64,000 nucleotides of DNA, from contig NZ_RKQF01000001.1 of NCBI RefSeq assembly GCF_003814875.1, positions 6,820,001 through 6,884,000 of the forward strand, read 5' to 3'. Made by a program: the position numbers and the translations under genes. This DNA comes from Streptomyces sp. Ag109_O5-1. Lineage in GTDB: Bacteria > Actinomycetota > Actinomycetes > Streptomycetales > Streptomycetaceae. How positions within the stretch are numbered: the first letter of the stretch is position 1; each line of letters begins with the position of its first letter. Below, one piece after another: positions 43,702 through 52,655 of this stretch. The notes beneath the pieces were generated by a model. It saw only the letters and a list, made by a program, of their open reading frames with translations. It was not told where the DNA came from and did not search any database.

Positions 43702-44420
43702 GGGGACACCGCCGCGGCGCCCTCGATGTCCCCGATGCCTGCCGTGCCCCGTACGATCCGGCCGTCGACCAGCTCGACGGTGCGGGTCGCGCAGGACTCG
43801 GCGAGGCCGAGATCGTGGGTGACCAGGATGATCGTCTGGCCCCGCGCGTTGAGTTCGGCCAGCAGCTCCCGGACGTCGTCGCCCGAGGCGGTGTCCAGCG
43901 CACCCGTGGGCTCGTCGGCCAGCAGCAGGGCCGGACGGTTCATCAACGCGCGGGCGACCGCGACCCGTTGGCGTTCGCCGCCGGACAGCCTGCCGGGGTA
44001 GGCGTCGGCGTGCCGGTCGATGCGGAGGTACTCCAGCAGACGGGTCGCCCGCTCCCGGGCCTCGGCCCGGGGCAGGCCCGCCAACTGTGCGGGCAGCAGC
44101 ACGTTGTCGGCGACCGTCAGGTCGTCCAGGAGGTTGAAGAACTGGAAGACCATGCCGACCTTCGCCCGCCGGTACTCCGCCGACCTCGCCTCGCTCAGGC
44201 CGTCCACGCGCTGCCCGTCCACCGTGATGCTGCCCGCGCTCGGCCGGTCGAGCCCCGCGACCAGGTTCAGCAGCGTCGACTTGCCGCTGCCGGACGGCCC
44301 CAGGACGGCGACCGCCTCCCCGGCGCGCACGCTCAGCGTCACACCGGCGAGCGCCGGGGGCCCCTCCCCGTACGTCCTGGTCACATCACGGATGTCGATG
44401 ACGGGCGCGGTCGCTGTCAC
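43698..44420 (-). CDS. ABC transporter ATPase, LolD/MacB type
   Basis: A 240-residue ATPase: Walker A LGPSGSGKSTLL, Q-loop MVFQFFNLLDDLTV, signature RLSGGERQRVAVARAL, Walker B LLLADEPTGALD and switch histidine THD. The FNLL and TGALD forms are typical of the MacB/LolD subfamily that pairs with FtsX-like permeases. GTG 44420 has GGAGG 5 nt upstream. It forms an operon with the overlapping permease gene. Confidence 0.92.
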   Translation of the reverse strand: MTATAPVIDIRDVTRTYGEGPPALAGVTLSVRAGEAVAVLGPSGSGKSTLLNLVAGLDRPSAGSITVDGQRVDGLSEARSAEYRRAKVGMVFQFFNLLDDLTVADNVLLPAQLAGLPRAEARERATRLLEYLRIDRHADAYPGRLSGGERQRVAVARALMNRPALLLADEPTGALDTASGDDVRELLAELNARGQTIILVTHDLGLAESCATRTVELVDGRIVRGTAGIGDIEGAAAVSP

Positions 44421-45033
44421 GGTGCCTCCACGGGCCGGTGGTTGACGGTTCGGCCCGAAACTAGGGGCCGGGCCGCAGGCGGGGCGTCCGCTGCGAAGCC
44501 GAGACGCTCTGCCGTACCCGGATGACCCGCCGGCCGTGTCATCCCTGCGATGTACGCGGGGGATGTAGCGGCCGTCGGCGGCGGGAGGGATGTGGCGGGC
44601 GGCGGAGGTTGCCACACTGGGCGCTCCGGACGGGGGTGGAGCGTGGCGGGCCGGGGACGTGGCGTGACGGCGGAGGGGGCACGGGGTGACGGCGGCGGAG
44701 GGGGCACGAGGTGATGGCGGAGGGGGGCACGGGGTGACGGCGGAGGAGGGGGCAGGGGGTGATGGCGGAGGAGGGCATGGGGTGACGGCGGAGGGTCGTG
44801 GAGCGGGGGCGGACGGCGGGCCTGGCGCGGGGGCGGAGGCGGGCTCTGAGCGGCGGCGGACAGGGACCGCCGGACGGTGGCGGACAGGGATCGCCGGACG
44901 GTGGCGGACAGGGATCGCCGGACGGTGGCGGACAGGGATCGCCGGACGGTGGCGGACAGGGACCGCAGAACGGCGGCGGACAGGGATCGCCGGACGGTGG
45001 CGGACCGGTGTCGTGGAGCGATGGCGGACCGGT
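44421..45033. other. Intergenic or N-terminal-extension region, purine-rich, open in several frames
   Basis: 613 nt between the divergent ABC operon and the sensor kinase. It is strongly strand-biased (G on plus), built of short imperfect repeats (ACGGCGGAGG-like from 44665 to 44800) and then of a regular 24-bp array. No frame has a convincing start. The kinase frame is open through the array, so part of it may be translated. Confidence 0.5.
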
Positions 45034-45050
45034 GTGGAGGCGCTGCGGCG
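44859..45050. repeat. 24-bp tandem repeat array, 8 units
   Basis: Eight head-to-tail units. Four are identical (beginning GACAGGGATCGCCGG), the first and fifth differ by a few bases, and the last two are diverged and run into the kinase coding sequence. In the kinase frame each unit codes for eight residues (TGIAGRWR). Confidence 0.88.
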
Positions 45051-46353
45051 CTGGAGTCCGTTGCCGCGGCCGTCCCGGTGGATGTGGGCCGCCGACGCGA
45101 TCCTCGCCTTCGTCCTCGCCGCCTGCACGGTGGGTACGGTCCTCAGACAGGGCGGCGGTGACGTACCAGTGCCGTCGATCCTGGTGCAGCCAAACCTCGT
45201 GCCGGCGGAGGCTGCCGCGCCGGTGCCGGATGCCGTGCCGGCCTATCCGCTCCCGCCGGTGGGTGCGGTCCAGCACCTCGACGTCGTCCAGCCCTGGCAT
45301 TTGGTGCTCGCGGCGCTGACCGCGCTGCCCCTGGTGGTGCGCCGGCGGTATCCGCTGGCCGCGTTCTGGGCCGTGACCGGCGCGAGCCTGCTGTTCAACC
45401 AGCGCCAGGGCGGCGGCGATCCGACCGTGTACACGTTCCTCTCCTGCGTGGTCGCCGCCTACAGCGCAGCCGTGTACAGCCCGTACCGGGTGCGCGCGCT
45501 CACCAGCCTGGTGACCGGCGCCGGCCTGCTCGCCTGGTTCCACGAGGAGAACTTCCCGTCCTTCACCCCGAGTCTGGCGCCGTTCCTCGTGCTGCTCGGG
45601 GCGGGGCTCGCGGCCAACGCGGTCCACACCTGGAAACAGCGCCTGCGCGTCCTCCAGGAGGAGCACGAGGCCGCCACCCGGCTCGCGGTCGACCGCGAGC
45701 GCTCCCGGATCGCGCGTGAACTGCACGACGTCGTCACCCACAATGTGAGTGTGATGGTGATCCAGGCGGGCGCGGCCCGCAAGGTGATGGGCACCGCGCC
45801 CGACCGGGCCCGCGAGGCGCTGCTGGCCGTGGAGGCGGGCGGACGCACCGCGATGACCGAACTACGCCATGTCATGGGCCTGTTGACCATGGCCGGTGAC
45901 GTACCGGACGCGGGCGGCGAGGCCGACCTGGCGCCGCAGCCGGGCCTCGGCCAGGTGCATGCCCTCGCCGACCGGGTCCGCGGGACCGGCGTTCCCGTCG
46001 AGCTCACCGTCACCGGCACCCCGGTAGCCCTGCCGGCCGGCGCCGACCTGGCCGCGTACCGCGTGGTGCAGGAGGCGCTGACCAACACCGTCAAGCACGC
46101 CGTCGGCGCCCGGGTGCGGATCACCGTCGAGCACGTCCCAGGCGCCGTGCACATCGACGTATCCGACACCGGCGGCACGGGCGCGGCCCCGGCCGGTCCC
46201 GGGGGCGGCCGCGGACTGATCGGCCTGCGGGAACGCCTCGCCGTCTACGGCGGCACCCTCCAGGCGGGCGAGCACCCCACCGGCGGCTTCCGGGTACGGG
46301 CCGTCATACCGATCCCCGCGCCGATCCCGGCACCGGTCGAGGAGCCCGCGTGA
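45034..46353 (+). CDS. Sensor histidine kinase, NarL/DesK type
   Basis: About 439 residues from the GTG at 45034. An N-terminal sensor part has about five membrane segments (MWAADAILAFVLAACTVGTV, LVLAALTALPLVVRR, VTGASLLFNQ and others), then the HisKA_3 phosphoacceptor RIARELHDVVTHNVSVMVIQ (H231) and an HATPase_c domain (VVQEALTNTVKHA, GRGLIGLRERLAVYGG). The start is uncertain: the frame is open upstream through a 24-bp repeat array that would add repeated TGIAGRWR segments, and GTG 45013 is also possible. The response regulator follows with a GTGA overlap, so the two form an operon. Confidence 0.88.
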   Translation: MEALRRWSPLPRPSRWMWAADAILAFVLAACTVGTVLRQGGGDVPVPSILVQPNLVPAEAAAPVPDAVPAYPLPPVGAVQHLDVVQPWHLVLAALTALPLVVRRRYPLAAFWAVTGASLLFNQRQGGGDPTVYTFLSCVVAAYSAAVYSPYRVRALTSLVTGAGLLAWFHEENFPSFTPSLAPFLVLLGAGLAANAVHTWKQRLRVLQEEHEAATRLAVDRERSRIARELHDVVTHNVSVMVIQAGAARKVMGTAPDRAREALLAVEAGGRTAMTELRHVMGLLTMAGDVPDAGGEADLAPQPGLGQVHALADRVRGTGVPVELTVTGTPVALPAGADLAAYRVVQEALTNTVKHAVGARVRITVEHVPGAVHIDVSDTGGTGAAPAGPGGGRGLIGLRERLAVYGGTLQAGEHPTGGFRVRAVIPIPAPIPAPVEEPA

Positions 46354-47045
46354 GCCGACCGCCCCGCGTGGTCATCGCGGACGACCAGGCGCTGGTCCGC
46401 ACCGGCTTCGGCCTGATCCTGGCGGCGGACGGAATCGACGTCGTCGCCGAGGCCTCCGACGGCGACGAGGCGATCGAGGCGGTCCGGCGCACCCGCCCCG
46501 ACCTGGTCCTGATGGACATCAGGATGCCCGGGACCGACGGCCTGGAGGCCACCCGCCGCATCCTCTCCGACCCCGACCCCGCCCCTCACCCCGACCCCGA
46601 TCCGCCGCGGGTCCTCATCCTGACCACCTTCGACCTGGACCGTTACGTCTACGCCGCACTCACCGCGGGGGCGAGCGGCTTCCTCCTCAAGGACGTCACC
46701 CCCGAGCATCTGGTCGCCGCCGTCCGCCTCGTCCGCAGCGGTGACGCGCTGCTCGCCCCGGCCATCACCCGACGGCTCGTGGAACGCTACGTCGCCGGCG
46801 ACGGACAGTCCGCCGCCCTGCACCGGGACCTGACGGTGCTCACCCCTCGCGAACTGGAGGTCCTCCGCGCGCTCGGCAGCGGACTGAGCAACGCCGAACT
46901 CGCCGCGCGCTTCCGTCTGAGCGAGGCCACCGTGAAGACCCATGTGGCCCGGATCCTGGCCAAGCTCCGCCTGCGCGACCGCGCCCAGGCCGTCGTCGTC
47001 GCGTACGAGACGGGACTGATCACACCTGGGGCGGGCGCGCCGTAG
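46350..47045 (+). CDS. Response regulator, NarL/LuxR type
   Basis: A 231-residue regulator: receiver domain with acidic pair VVIADDQALVR, phospho-acceptor VLMDIRMPG (D56), TTFD and the LKDV lysine; then a LuxR-type HTH (LTPRELEVLRALGSGLSNAE, LAARFRLSEATVKTHVARIL). An insertion of His/Asp/Pro (DPDPAPHPDPDP) lies in the receiver after helix 3. Translationally coupled to the kinase gene. Likely targets are the divergent ABC exporter genes, by analogy with similar loci. Confidence 0.93.
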   Translation: MSRPPRVVIADDQALVRTGFGLILAADGIDVVAEASDGDEAIEAVRRTRPDLVLMDIRMPGTDGLEATRRILSDPDPAPHPDPDPPRVLILTTFDLDRYVYAALTAGASGFLLKDVTPEHLVAAVRLVRSGDALLAPAITRRLVERYVAGDGQSAALHRDLTVLTPRELEVLRALGSGLSNAELAARFRLSEATVKTHVARILAKLRLRDRAQAVVVAYETGLITPGAGAP

Positions 47046-47066
47046 GCGTAGCCGGGGGAGGGGCCT

Positions 47067-48257
47067 CTAGTCGACGTCCACCGGGCCGTCGTCCGACTTC
47101 CGCGGCTTGCCGGTGGGCAGCTGGAGGAGGCGGTCGGCCGCGCTCTTCCCGGAGCGGTCGCCGTCGGAGGCCTGGTCGTTGCCGTTCAGGTTCTGCCGGA
47201 CCGAGTCGAGGATCGTCAGGCCCTGGGACACCAGGCCGGCGGCGAGCTCGCCGAGGCCGTCCGCGCCGTTGAGGACGTTGACGTTGGCGCCCGCCAGACC
47301 GCCGGCGGCCTCCTTGACGATCTGCGGGAGCTGGTCGATCAGCATCCGGTCGAGCGCGACCCGGTCGTACGAGGCGGCCGCCTCCGCCTGGATCTTCATC
47401 CGCTGCGCCTCGGCGGCCGCGAGGATCCTGACCCGCTCGGCCTCGGCCTCGGCGGGCTTCACGACCTCGGCCACCAGCTGCTGCTGGCGCAGCTGGGCCT
47501 GGCGCTGGGCCAGCTCCGTCTGGGCGGCGAGCACCTCCTGCTGGGCGTGCGCCTGCGCCAGCGGTCCGGCCTGCGCGGCCTGCGCCTGGGCGCGGTCCAC
47601 CTCGGCCGAGTACTCCGCCTTGACGATCGCGGTCTGCCGGGCGTACTCGGCCTGGTTGCGGGCCGCCACCTGCTCCGCCTCGACCGAGGCCTGGGTGGCC
47701 TGCGCCTGGGCGATCTGCGCCTGGCGCTGGATGGCCGCCTTGTGCGGGGCGGACATGGCGTCGATGTAGCCGGTGTCGCCGTCGTCGATGGACTGGATCT
47801 GCAGCGAGTCGACGATCAGCCCGATTTTCGCCATCTCCGTCTTCGAGGTGTCCAGCACCTCCGCGGCGAGCTTCTGCCGCTCGGTGACGATCTCCTCGAC
47901 CGTCATCGAGCCGATGATGGCCCGCAGGTGCCCGGCGAAGATCCGGCCGGTGAGCACCGACATCTGCTCCTGGTCGGAGAGGAAGCGCTGGCCCGCGTTG
48001 ATGATGCTCTCGTGGTCGTTGCCGACCTTGAAGGCGATGACCGCGCGGACGTGCAACGCGATGCCCTGCCGGGTCACACAGGTCTCGGTGACCTCGGACT
48101 CGCACATGGACAGAGTGAGGAACCGGACCTTCCGGAAGACCGGCAGCACGAACTTCCCGTGCCCCGTGACCACTCGGAACGGCGCGCCCCCCAGTCCCCG
48201 CCTGCCCCCCGAGATCAGCATCGCCTCGTCGGGAGCGGGTACGCGGTATCCGAACAT
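47067..48257 (-). CDS. Flotillin-like SPFH protein
   Basis: A 396-residue protein without an N-terminal membrane helix: FGYRVPAPDEAMLISGGRRG, then the SPFH domain with VTRQGIALHVRAVIAFKVG and HLRAIIGSMTVEEIVTERQK, a long Ala/Gln/Glu coiled coil (about 180-310; QAQIAQAQATQASVEAEQ) and a C-terminal region rich in Asn/Gly. This is the flotillin layout (membrane attached from one face, oligomeric). The small NfeD-like gene upstream on the same strand (12-nt gap) matches the flotillin/NfeD pairing known in bacteria. Confidence 0.92.
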   Translation of the reverse strand: MFGYRVPAPDEAMLISGGRRGLGGAPFRVVTGHGKFVLPVFRKVRFLTLSMCESEVTETCVTRQGIALHVRAVIAFKVGNDHESIINAGQRFLSDQEQMSVLTGRIFAGHLRAIIGSMTVEEIVTERQKLAAEVLDTSKTEMAKIGLIVDSLQIQSIDDGDTGYIDAMSAPHKAAIQRQAQIAQAQATQASVEAEQVAARNQAEYARQTAIVKAEYSAEVDRAQAQAAQAGPLAQAHAQQEVLAAQTELAQRQAQLRQQQLVAEVVKPAEAEAERVRILAAAEAQRMKIQAEAAASYDRVALDRMLIDQLPQIVKEAAGGLAGANVNVLNGADGLGELAAGLVSQGLTILDSVRQNLNGNDQASDGDRSGKSAADRLLQLPTGKPRKSDDGPVDVD

Positions 48258-48269
48258 TCCTGTTACTCC

Positions 48270-48521
48270 TCAGCCGGCGTCGGCGGCATCCCCGCCGAGC
48301 GCGTCCAATGGATCCACCCACTCGATGACGCCGACCTCACGGCATCCCCGTGATTCGATCACGAGCACCGTCGCGCCCTCGGGCAGGGGCTCCTCCGACC
48401 AGGCGAGGAACGTCTCGGAACCGCCTCTGACCCGCACCAGGACCTCGCCCGGGCCGGTCGAACCGCGCGTTCCGATGAGCACCTTCCCCATACAGCCGAT
48501 CACGGCCTCGTCCTGCGGCAT
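48270..48521 (-). CDS. Short NfeD-like (OB-fold) protein
   Basis: An 83-residue protein: CMGKVLIGTRGSTGPGEVLV, FLAWSEEPLPEGATVLVIES and REVGVIEWVDPLD, the small beta-barrel seen as the C-terminal domain of NfeD proteins. It has no membrane segments, unlike full NfeD. ATG 48521 has GAGGA 9 nt upstream. It is directly upstream of the flotillin gene and probably works with it at the membrane. Confidence 0.7.
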   Translation of the reverse strand: MPQDEAVIGCMGKVLIGTRGSTGPGEVLVRVRGGSETFLAWSEEPLPEGATVLVIESRGCREVGVIEWVDPLDALGGDAADAG

Positions 48522-48662
48522 CACCGGCCGTCCTCCTCGTCCTGGCCCCATGATTCCGACGATAGACCCAGTCCGGCCGGGACCCAACGGGCGGGACGCC
48601 CGCCGTTGCTCACGGCCGCTCCAGCCGCGGTGAGGGAGAGTCAGCGTGACAGCGACAGGCGG

Positions 48663-48878
48663 CTAGTCCGTTTCCCTGTTCAGGACCCGGCGGGCCGCCT
48701 CGGCCTCGGCTGCGGGCGGCGACAGCTCGTCGAGGGTGTCGAGCTCGTCGTCCGCTTCCAGCTCCCGTTCCCAGGCCGCCGCGAGGCGCTCCTGTTCCTG
48801 GCGCGGCCTGGCGCCGATGGCCTCCCTGTGCTCCGGGTCCAGGGCTGTGAGGAATCGTCCGACCGGGTCCGTCGACAT
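48663..48878 (-). CDS. Small acidic protein of unknown function
   Basis: 71 residues, rich in Glu, Ala and Arg (FLTALDPEHREAIGARPRQE, then ELEADDELDTLDELSPPAAE). It is probably helical. ATG 48878 has GAGGAG 6 nt upstream, which supports a real gene. Family not recognised. Confidence 0.65.
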   Translation of the reverse strand: MSTDPVGRFLTALDPEHREAIGARPRQEQERLAAAWERELEADDELDTLDELSPPAAEAEAARRVLNRETD

Positions 48879-48973
48879 GCGGTGCTCCTCGTCGTGGGAA
48901 GGCTCTGCCTGTCTGTCCAGCATGACCGAACACTCCGGCATCGGCCGCCCGGTGCCGGAGTGTACGGCTCGCG

Positions 48974-50629
48974 TCACAGCAGGTCCGACCAGCTGCTCCA
49001 GCCGCTCGTCGCCTTCGACACCCGGGACTTGAACGTGCCGGTGCCGGTGCCGGCATAGAAGTACAGGGCGCCGGCGGAGTTGGTCGTCATGAGGTCGGCC
49101 TTGCCGTCGCCGTCGGCGTCGCCCGGGGAGAAGAGCTTCTTGTACTGCTGCCAGCCGGTGCCGATCTTCACGCGGGCCGAGAAGGGGGCCGAGGCGCTGC
49201 CCGTGCCCGCGTAGCGCCACAGGGCGCCCGAGGTGTCGCGGGCCAGCAGGTCGGGGCGGCCGTCGCCGGTGAAGTCGCCGCCGCCGATCAGGGCGTTGTA
49301 CTGCTGCCAGCCGGAGCTGATCTGCACCCGGCCGGCGAGGTTCGTGCCGGTGCCGTCGCCCGCGTAGAGGTAGAGCGTGCCGCTGCTGGTCATGGCCAGG
49401 ATGTCGCCCTTGCCGTCGCCGGTCAGATCGCCGGGACCGACGATCCGGCTGTAGGAGGTGGAACCCGTGGCGAGCTTGGGATCCGAGAGGGCGTAGAAGG
49501 CCGGGTTGGTGAGCTGGCCGCCGGAGACGGAGTGCACGACCAGGTCGGCCAGGCCGCTGTCCCGGAGGGAGGAGGCGTAGGCGAGCCGGGTGGTGGAGGC
49601 CGGCCAGGACGAACCGACCAGGAGCTTGTTCGTCAGCGTGCCGGTGCCGGTGACCTGGTAGCTGTAGACGGACCCCGCCGACGTACGGGCCATGATCCCG
49701 TACTTGCCGAAGTGCGGGTTGTTGCCCGCGCCCGCGAACTGGGTGGCCTTGCCCCAGCCCTTGCTGCGGGCGGCCCGGGCGGCGAAGGTGCCGTTGCCGT
49801 TGCCGGCGTAGAACCACAGGTTGCCGGAGAAGTCCCGGGCCAGCAGGTCGGTCCTGCCGTTGCCGTCCCAGTCGCCGCCGCCGATGATCTGGTTGTACGA
49901 CGCCCACTCGGTCCTGGAGTCCTTGACCTTCGCGTTGAAGGTGCCGCCCTTCTTGCCCTGGTAGCGGTACAGGACGCCGGCCGGGGTGCGGGCCAGCAGG
50001 TCGCCGACGCCGTCGCCGTTCAGATCGCCGGCGCCGATCAGCTCGTCGTACTGCTGCCAGCCGGTGCCGATCTTCACCCGGCTGCCGAAGGCGCCGGTGC
50101 CCAGGCCCGGGTAGTAGTAGAGCGTTCCGGAGGGCGTCCGGGCGAGCAGGTCGGCCTTGCCGTCGCCGTTCATGTCCCCTGGCGCGGCGACCTTGTTGTA
50201 GATCTGCCAGCCGGTCGCGACCGTGCGGCGTGAGCCCAGGCCGCCGGGGACGCGGGCGTAGATGCCGGGGTGGAAGGACAGGACGCCGCTGGAGCTGAGG
50301 GTCAGGATGTCCTGGACGCCGTCCCCGTCGAGGTCGCCGGGGGTCAGGACGTCCTTCACCTTGGACACGTCCGCTTCCAGCGCCATGGTCTCGGCGGAGC
50401 CCGTGTTGACGTACAGCTGGCCCGCCACGTTGCGGTAGACGAGGTCGGAGGTGCCGTCCCCGTCGAAGTCGGCGCGCGCCGGGGAGGTCGCGTCCGCGTC
50501 GCCGGGCAGCAGTGTGAGGGCGCCTGCCACCAGCACCGCCGCCGTGCCGGCCAGCAAGGACGCCTTCATGACGAGGGGGCGCCGGTGTCTGTGGTTCCCG
50601 TCGGCGCGCCGGGATCGGGTGGTGAACAC
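48974..50629 (-). CDS. Secreted FG-GAP/VCBS repeat protein
   Basis: A 551-residue exported protein. An N-terminal basic stretch (RSRRADGNHRHRRPL) precedes a signal sequence (MKASLLAGTAAVLVAGALTL). The rest is about ten FG-GAP-like repeats with calcium-type D-x-D/N-G-D-G loops (DFDGDGTSDL, DLDGDGVQDI, DMNGDGKADL, DLNGDGVGDL, DWDGNGRTDL, DADGDGKADL), expected to form a beta-propeller. GTG 50629 has GGGAGAG upstream. It starts 14 nt after phoD in the same direction, so the two are probably cotranscribed; it may be an accessory or wall-binding partner of secreted PhoD. Confidence 0.85.
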   Translation of the reverse strand: MFTTRSRRADGNHRHRRPLVMKASLLAGTAAVLVAGALTLLPGDADATSPARADFDGDGTSDLVYRNVAGQLYVNTGSAETMALEADVSKVKDVLTPGDLDGDGVQDILTLSSSGVLSFHPGIYARVPGGLGSRRTVATGWQIYNKVAAPGDMNGDGKADLLARTPSGTLYYYPGLGTGAFGSRVKIGTGWQQYDELIGAGDLNGDGVGDLLARTPAGVLYRYQGKKGGTFNAKVKDSRTEWASYNQIIGGGDWDGNGRTDLLARDFSGNLWFYAGNGNGTFAARAARSKGWGKATQFAGAGNNPHFGKYGIMARTSAGSVYSYQVTGTGTLTNKLLVGSSWPASTTRLAYASSLRDSGLADLVVHSVSGGQLTNPAFYALSDPKLATGSTSYSRIVGPGDLTGDGKGDILAMTSSGTLYLYAGDGTGTNLAGRVQISSGWQQYNALIGGGDFTGDGRPDLLARDTSGALWRYAGTGSASAPFSARVKIGTGWQQYKKLFSPGDADGDGKADLMTTNSAGALYFYAGTGTGTFKSRVSKATSGWSSWSDLL

Positions 50630-50643
50630 GTTCTCTCCCGGGG

Positions 50644-52503
50644 TCAGAGGGTGCTGGTGGCGTCGTCGGTCGTGGCGGAGACCGGTACGTCCGTCGATGC
50701 GCCGGCCGGTACGTCGCTGGAGGCGTCGCCCGCCGGCTCGGTGGCGGAGGGCGAGGCCGACTCGCCGGGCGCGGACGACTCCGTGTCCGCCGGTGTGGCC
50801 GAGTCCGTCGAACCCGTCGGGTTCGTCGAATCCGCCGAGTCTGTCGGGCTCGCCGAGTCGTCCGCGCTCGCGCTCTGCGAGGGACCCGTCTGCGCGCCGA
50901 CCATGGACACGCCCGGCACCCCGTCCGCCACCCGGAAGGTCGCCGCCGTGCTGGTCGTGCCGTCCCTGGTCACGACCGTCGAGATGGTCCGCAGCCGGGC
51001 CTCGATACCGTCCGCCGAGATGTCGAGGAGCAGATAGCCGCGCCGGGCGTCGATCATCTTCCAGTGCGGGTTGTCCGCCAGCAGGGGCGCCCACTCGGCG
51101 GCGAAGGCCTCCAGATCCTCGTCGCCGTTGCTGGAGATGGAGGTCCCGACGAACTCCGCGCCGACGACCGTCGAGTCCGGGTCGGAGTAGTCCAGCTTGA
51201 GGTCGCTGACGATGGTGCGGTGCCGGTCGCCGGAGAGCACCACGGGGTTGCGGAGGTCCTTGAAGTCGGCGAGCAGGGCGTTGCGTTCGACCTGGTAACC
51301 GTCCCAGGCGTCGTAGAACCACTCCTTGCCCACACCGGCCAGGAGGTCGGTCTCGGCCATCATCACCTGGGAGGCGACCAGGTTCCACTGCCTGCCGGAG
51401 GTGCGCATGCTGTCGACCAGCCAGTCGCGCTGGGTGTCGCCCATGATGACCCGGCCGGCCTTCATGGCGCCCTCCTGCGTGGTCGCCTGGTCGTCGCGGT
51501 ACTGCCGGGTGTCCAGGACGTGCAGCCGGGCCAGGGTGCCGAAGTCGAGCTTGCGGTACATCTGGACGTCCGGGCCGCTGGGCTTCTGCGCGAGGCGGAT
51601 CGGCATGTGCTCGTAGTACGCCTGGAAGGCGGCCGCCCGGCGGGCCAGGAACTTGGCGGTGGGCTCGGCCACCGGGTCGTCGGCGACGTCGCCGGCCCAG
51701 TCCTGCTCCACCTCGTGGTCGTCGAACACGACCACGAAGGGGGCGGCGGCGCGCATCGCCTGCAGGTCCGGGTCGGTGCCGTACTGCTCGTGGCGGGCCC
51801 GGTACTGGGCGAGCGTCACGGGCGAGCCGGGGCCCTCGTGGCGGCGTACCCGGTTCGAGTACGCGGGGCTCTCGTAGATGTAGTCGCCGACGAACAGCAC
51901 CAGGTCCGGCTGCTGCGCGCGCATGTCCTGGTAGACGGTGAAGTAGCCGTGCGCCCAGTTCTGGCAGGAGGCCAGCGCGATGCGCAGCTTCTCGGGGCTG
52001 CTCCCGGCGGCGGGGGCGGTGCGGGTCCGGCCGGTGCGGGAGGTGCGGTCCAGCGCCTTGAACCGGTACCAGTAGTCGGTGGCCGGGGACAGGCCCGTGA
52101 CGTCGACGTGGACGCTGTAGCCGAGGCTGGCGGTCGCGTTCACCGTCCCGGACTTGAGGATCTTGGTGAAGCCGCTGTCCGAGGCGAGTTCCCAGGTCAC
52201 CGTGACGGACGGGGGGAGAATGCCGGAGCTGCCCGGATTCGCGGGCACCACCCGGGTCCACAGCACGATCGCGTTCGGCAGCGGGTCGCCGGAGGCGACG
52301 CCCAGCTTGAAGACCGAGCCGCTCACCGACGTACCGGCACCGGCCGTGGCGGTCGACCCGCCGACGGAGGCCGAGGCGTTCCCGGTCAGCAGCTGACCGG
52401 TGGCCACCGCGCCGGCGGCGCCCAGCGTGACGGCTCCCGCGCCGAGGAAGCGCCGTCTGCGTATCCCGTTGGTGCCCTGGTCGTCGCTGCTGCTCGGTTG
52501 CAC
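50644..52503 (-). CDS. phoD: Alkaline phosphatase D (Tat-exported phosphodiesterase/phosphatase)
   Basis: A 619-residue PhoD. The twin-arginine signal RRRRFLGAG is at about 15-23. A fibronectin-like N-terminal domain (GVASGDPLPNAIVLWTRVVP) precedes the metallophosphatase domain with ASCQNW, FVGDYIYES, FDDHEVEQDW, VASQVMM and VVLSGDRHRTIVSD, the metal and calcium ligands of PhoD. The last 90 residues are a Ser/Thr/Asp-rich tail unusual for the family. In Streptomyces phoD is under PhoP control; a GTGAAC direct repeat lies 45 nt upstream. Followed closely by the FG-GAP gene. Confidence 0.93.
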   Translation of the reverse strand: MQPSSSDDQGTNGIRRRRFLGAGAVTLGAAGAVATGQLLTGNASASVGGSTATAGAGTSVSGSVFKLGVASGDPLPNAIVLWTRVVPANPGSSGILPPSVTVTWELASDSGFTKILKSGTVNATASLGYSVHVDVTGLSPATDYWYRFKALDRTSRTGRTRTAPAAGSSPEKLRIALASCQNWAHGYFTVYQDMRAQQPDLVLFVGDYIYESPAYSNRVRRHEGPGSPVTLAQYRARHEQYGTDPDLQAMRAAAPFVVVFDDHEVEQDWAGDVADDPVAEPTAKFLARRAAAFQAYYEHMPIRLAQKPSGPDVQMYRKLDFGTLARLHVLDTRQYRDDQATTQEGAMKAGRVIMGDTQRDWLVDSMRTSGRQWNLVASQVMMAETDLLAGVGKEWFYDAWDGYQVERNALLADFKDLRNPVVLSGDRHRTIVSDLKLDYSDPDSTVVGAEFVGTSISSNGDEDLEAFAAEWAPLLADNPHWKMIDARRGYLLLDISADGIEARLRTISTVVTRDGTTSTAATFRVADGVPGVSMVGAQTGPSQSASADDSASPTDSADSTNPTGSTDSATPADTESSAPGESASPSATEPAGDASSDVPAGASTDVPVSATTDDATSTL

Positions 52504-52547
52504 GTGTGTGCCTCTCCCCCGAAGGCGGTGCGCGCTCCGCAGCGCCG

Positions 52548-52559
52548 GTGAACGTGAAC
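52548..52559 (-). promoter_or_regulatory. PHO-box-like direct repeat upstream of phoD
   Basis: On the minus strand GTTCAC occurs twice in a row (plus strand GTGAACGTGAAC), 45 nt before the phoD start. Streptomyces PHO boxes are built of GTTCACC-like units, but normally at 11-nt spacing; here the copies abut, so this is only suggestive. Confidence 0.4.
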
Positions 52560-52655
52560 GGCGAGGATTCTATGCAATACGCTCACGTGTACGACACGGA
52601 GATCGTCGACGCGTTCGCAGAATCCGTGAATCCGCTCGAAGGGCAGGCAGGAGTC

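Noticed and set aside
44859..45050. A CRISPR array
   Set aside because: The units abut with no spacers and no cas genes are nearby; it is a simple tandem repeat.
44539..45741. A Pro-rich minus-strand protein made of GDPCPPPS repeats
   Set aside because: It arises from translating the 24-bp array on the other strand; it runs antisense through the kinase gene and has no start context.
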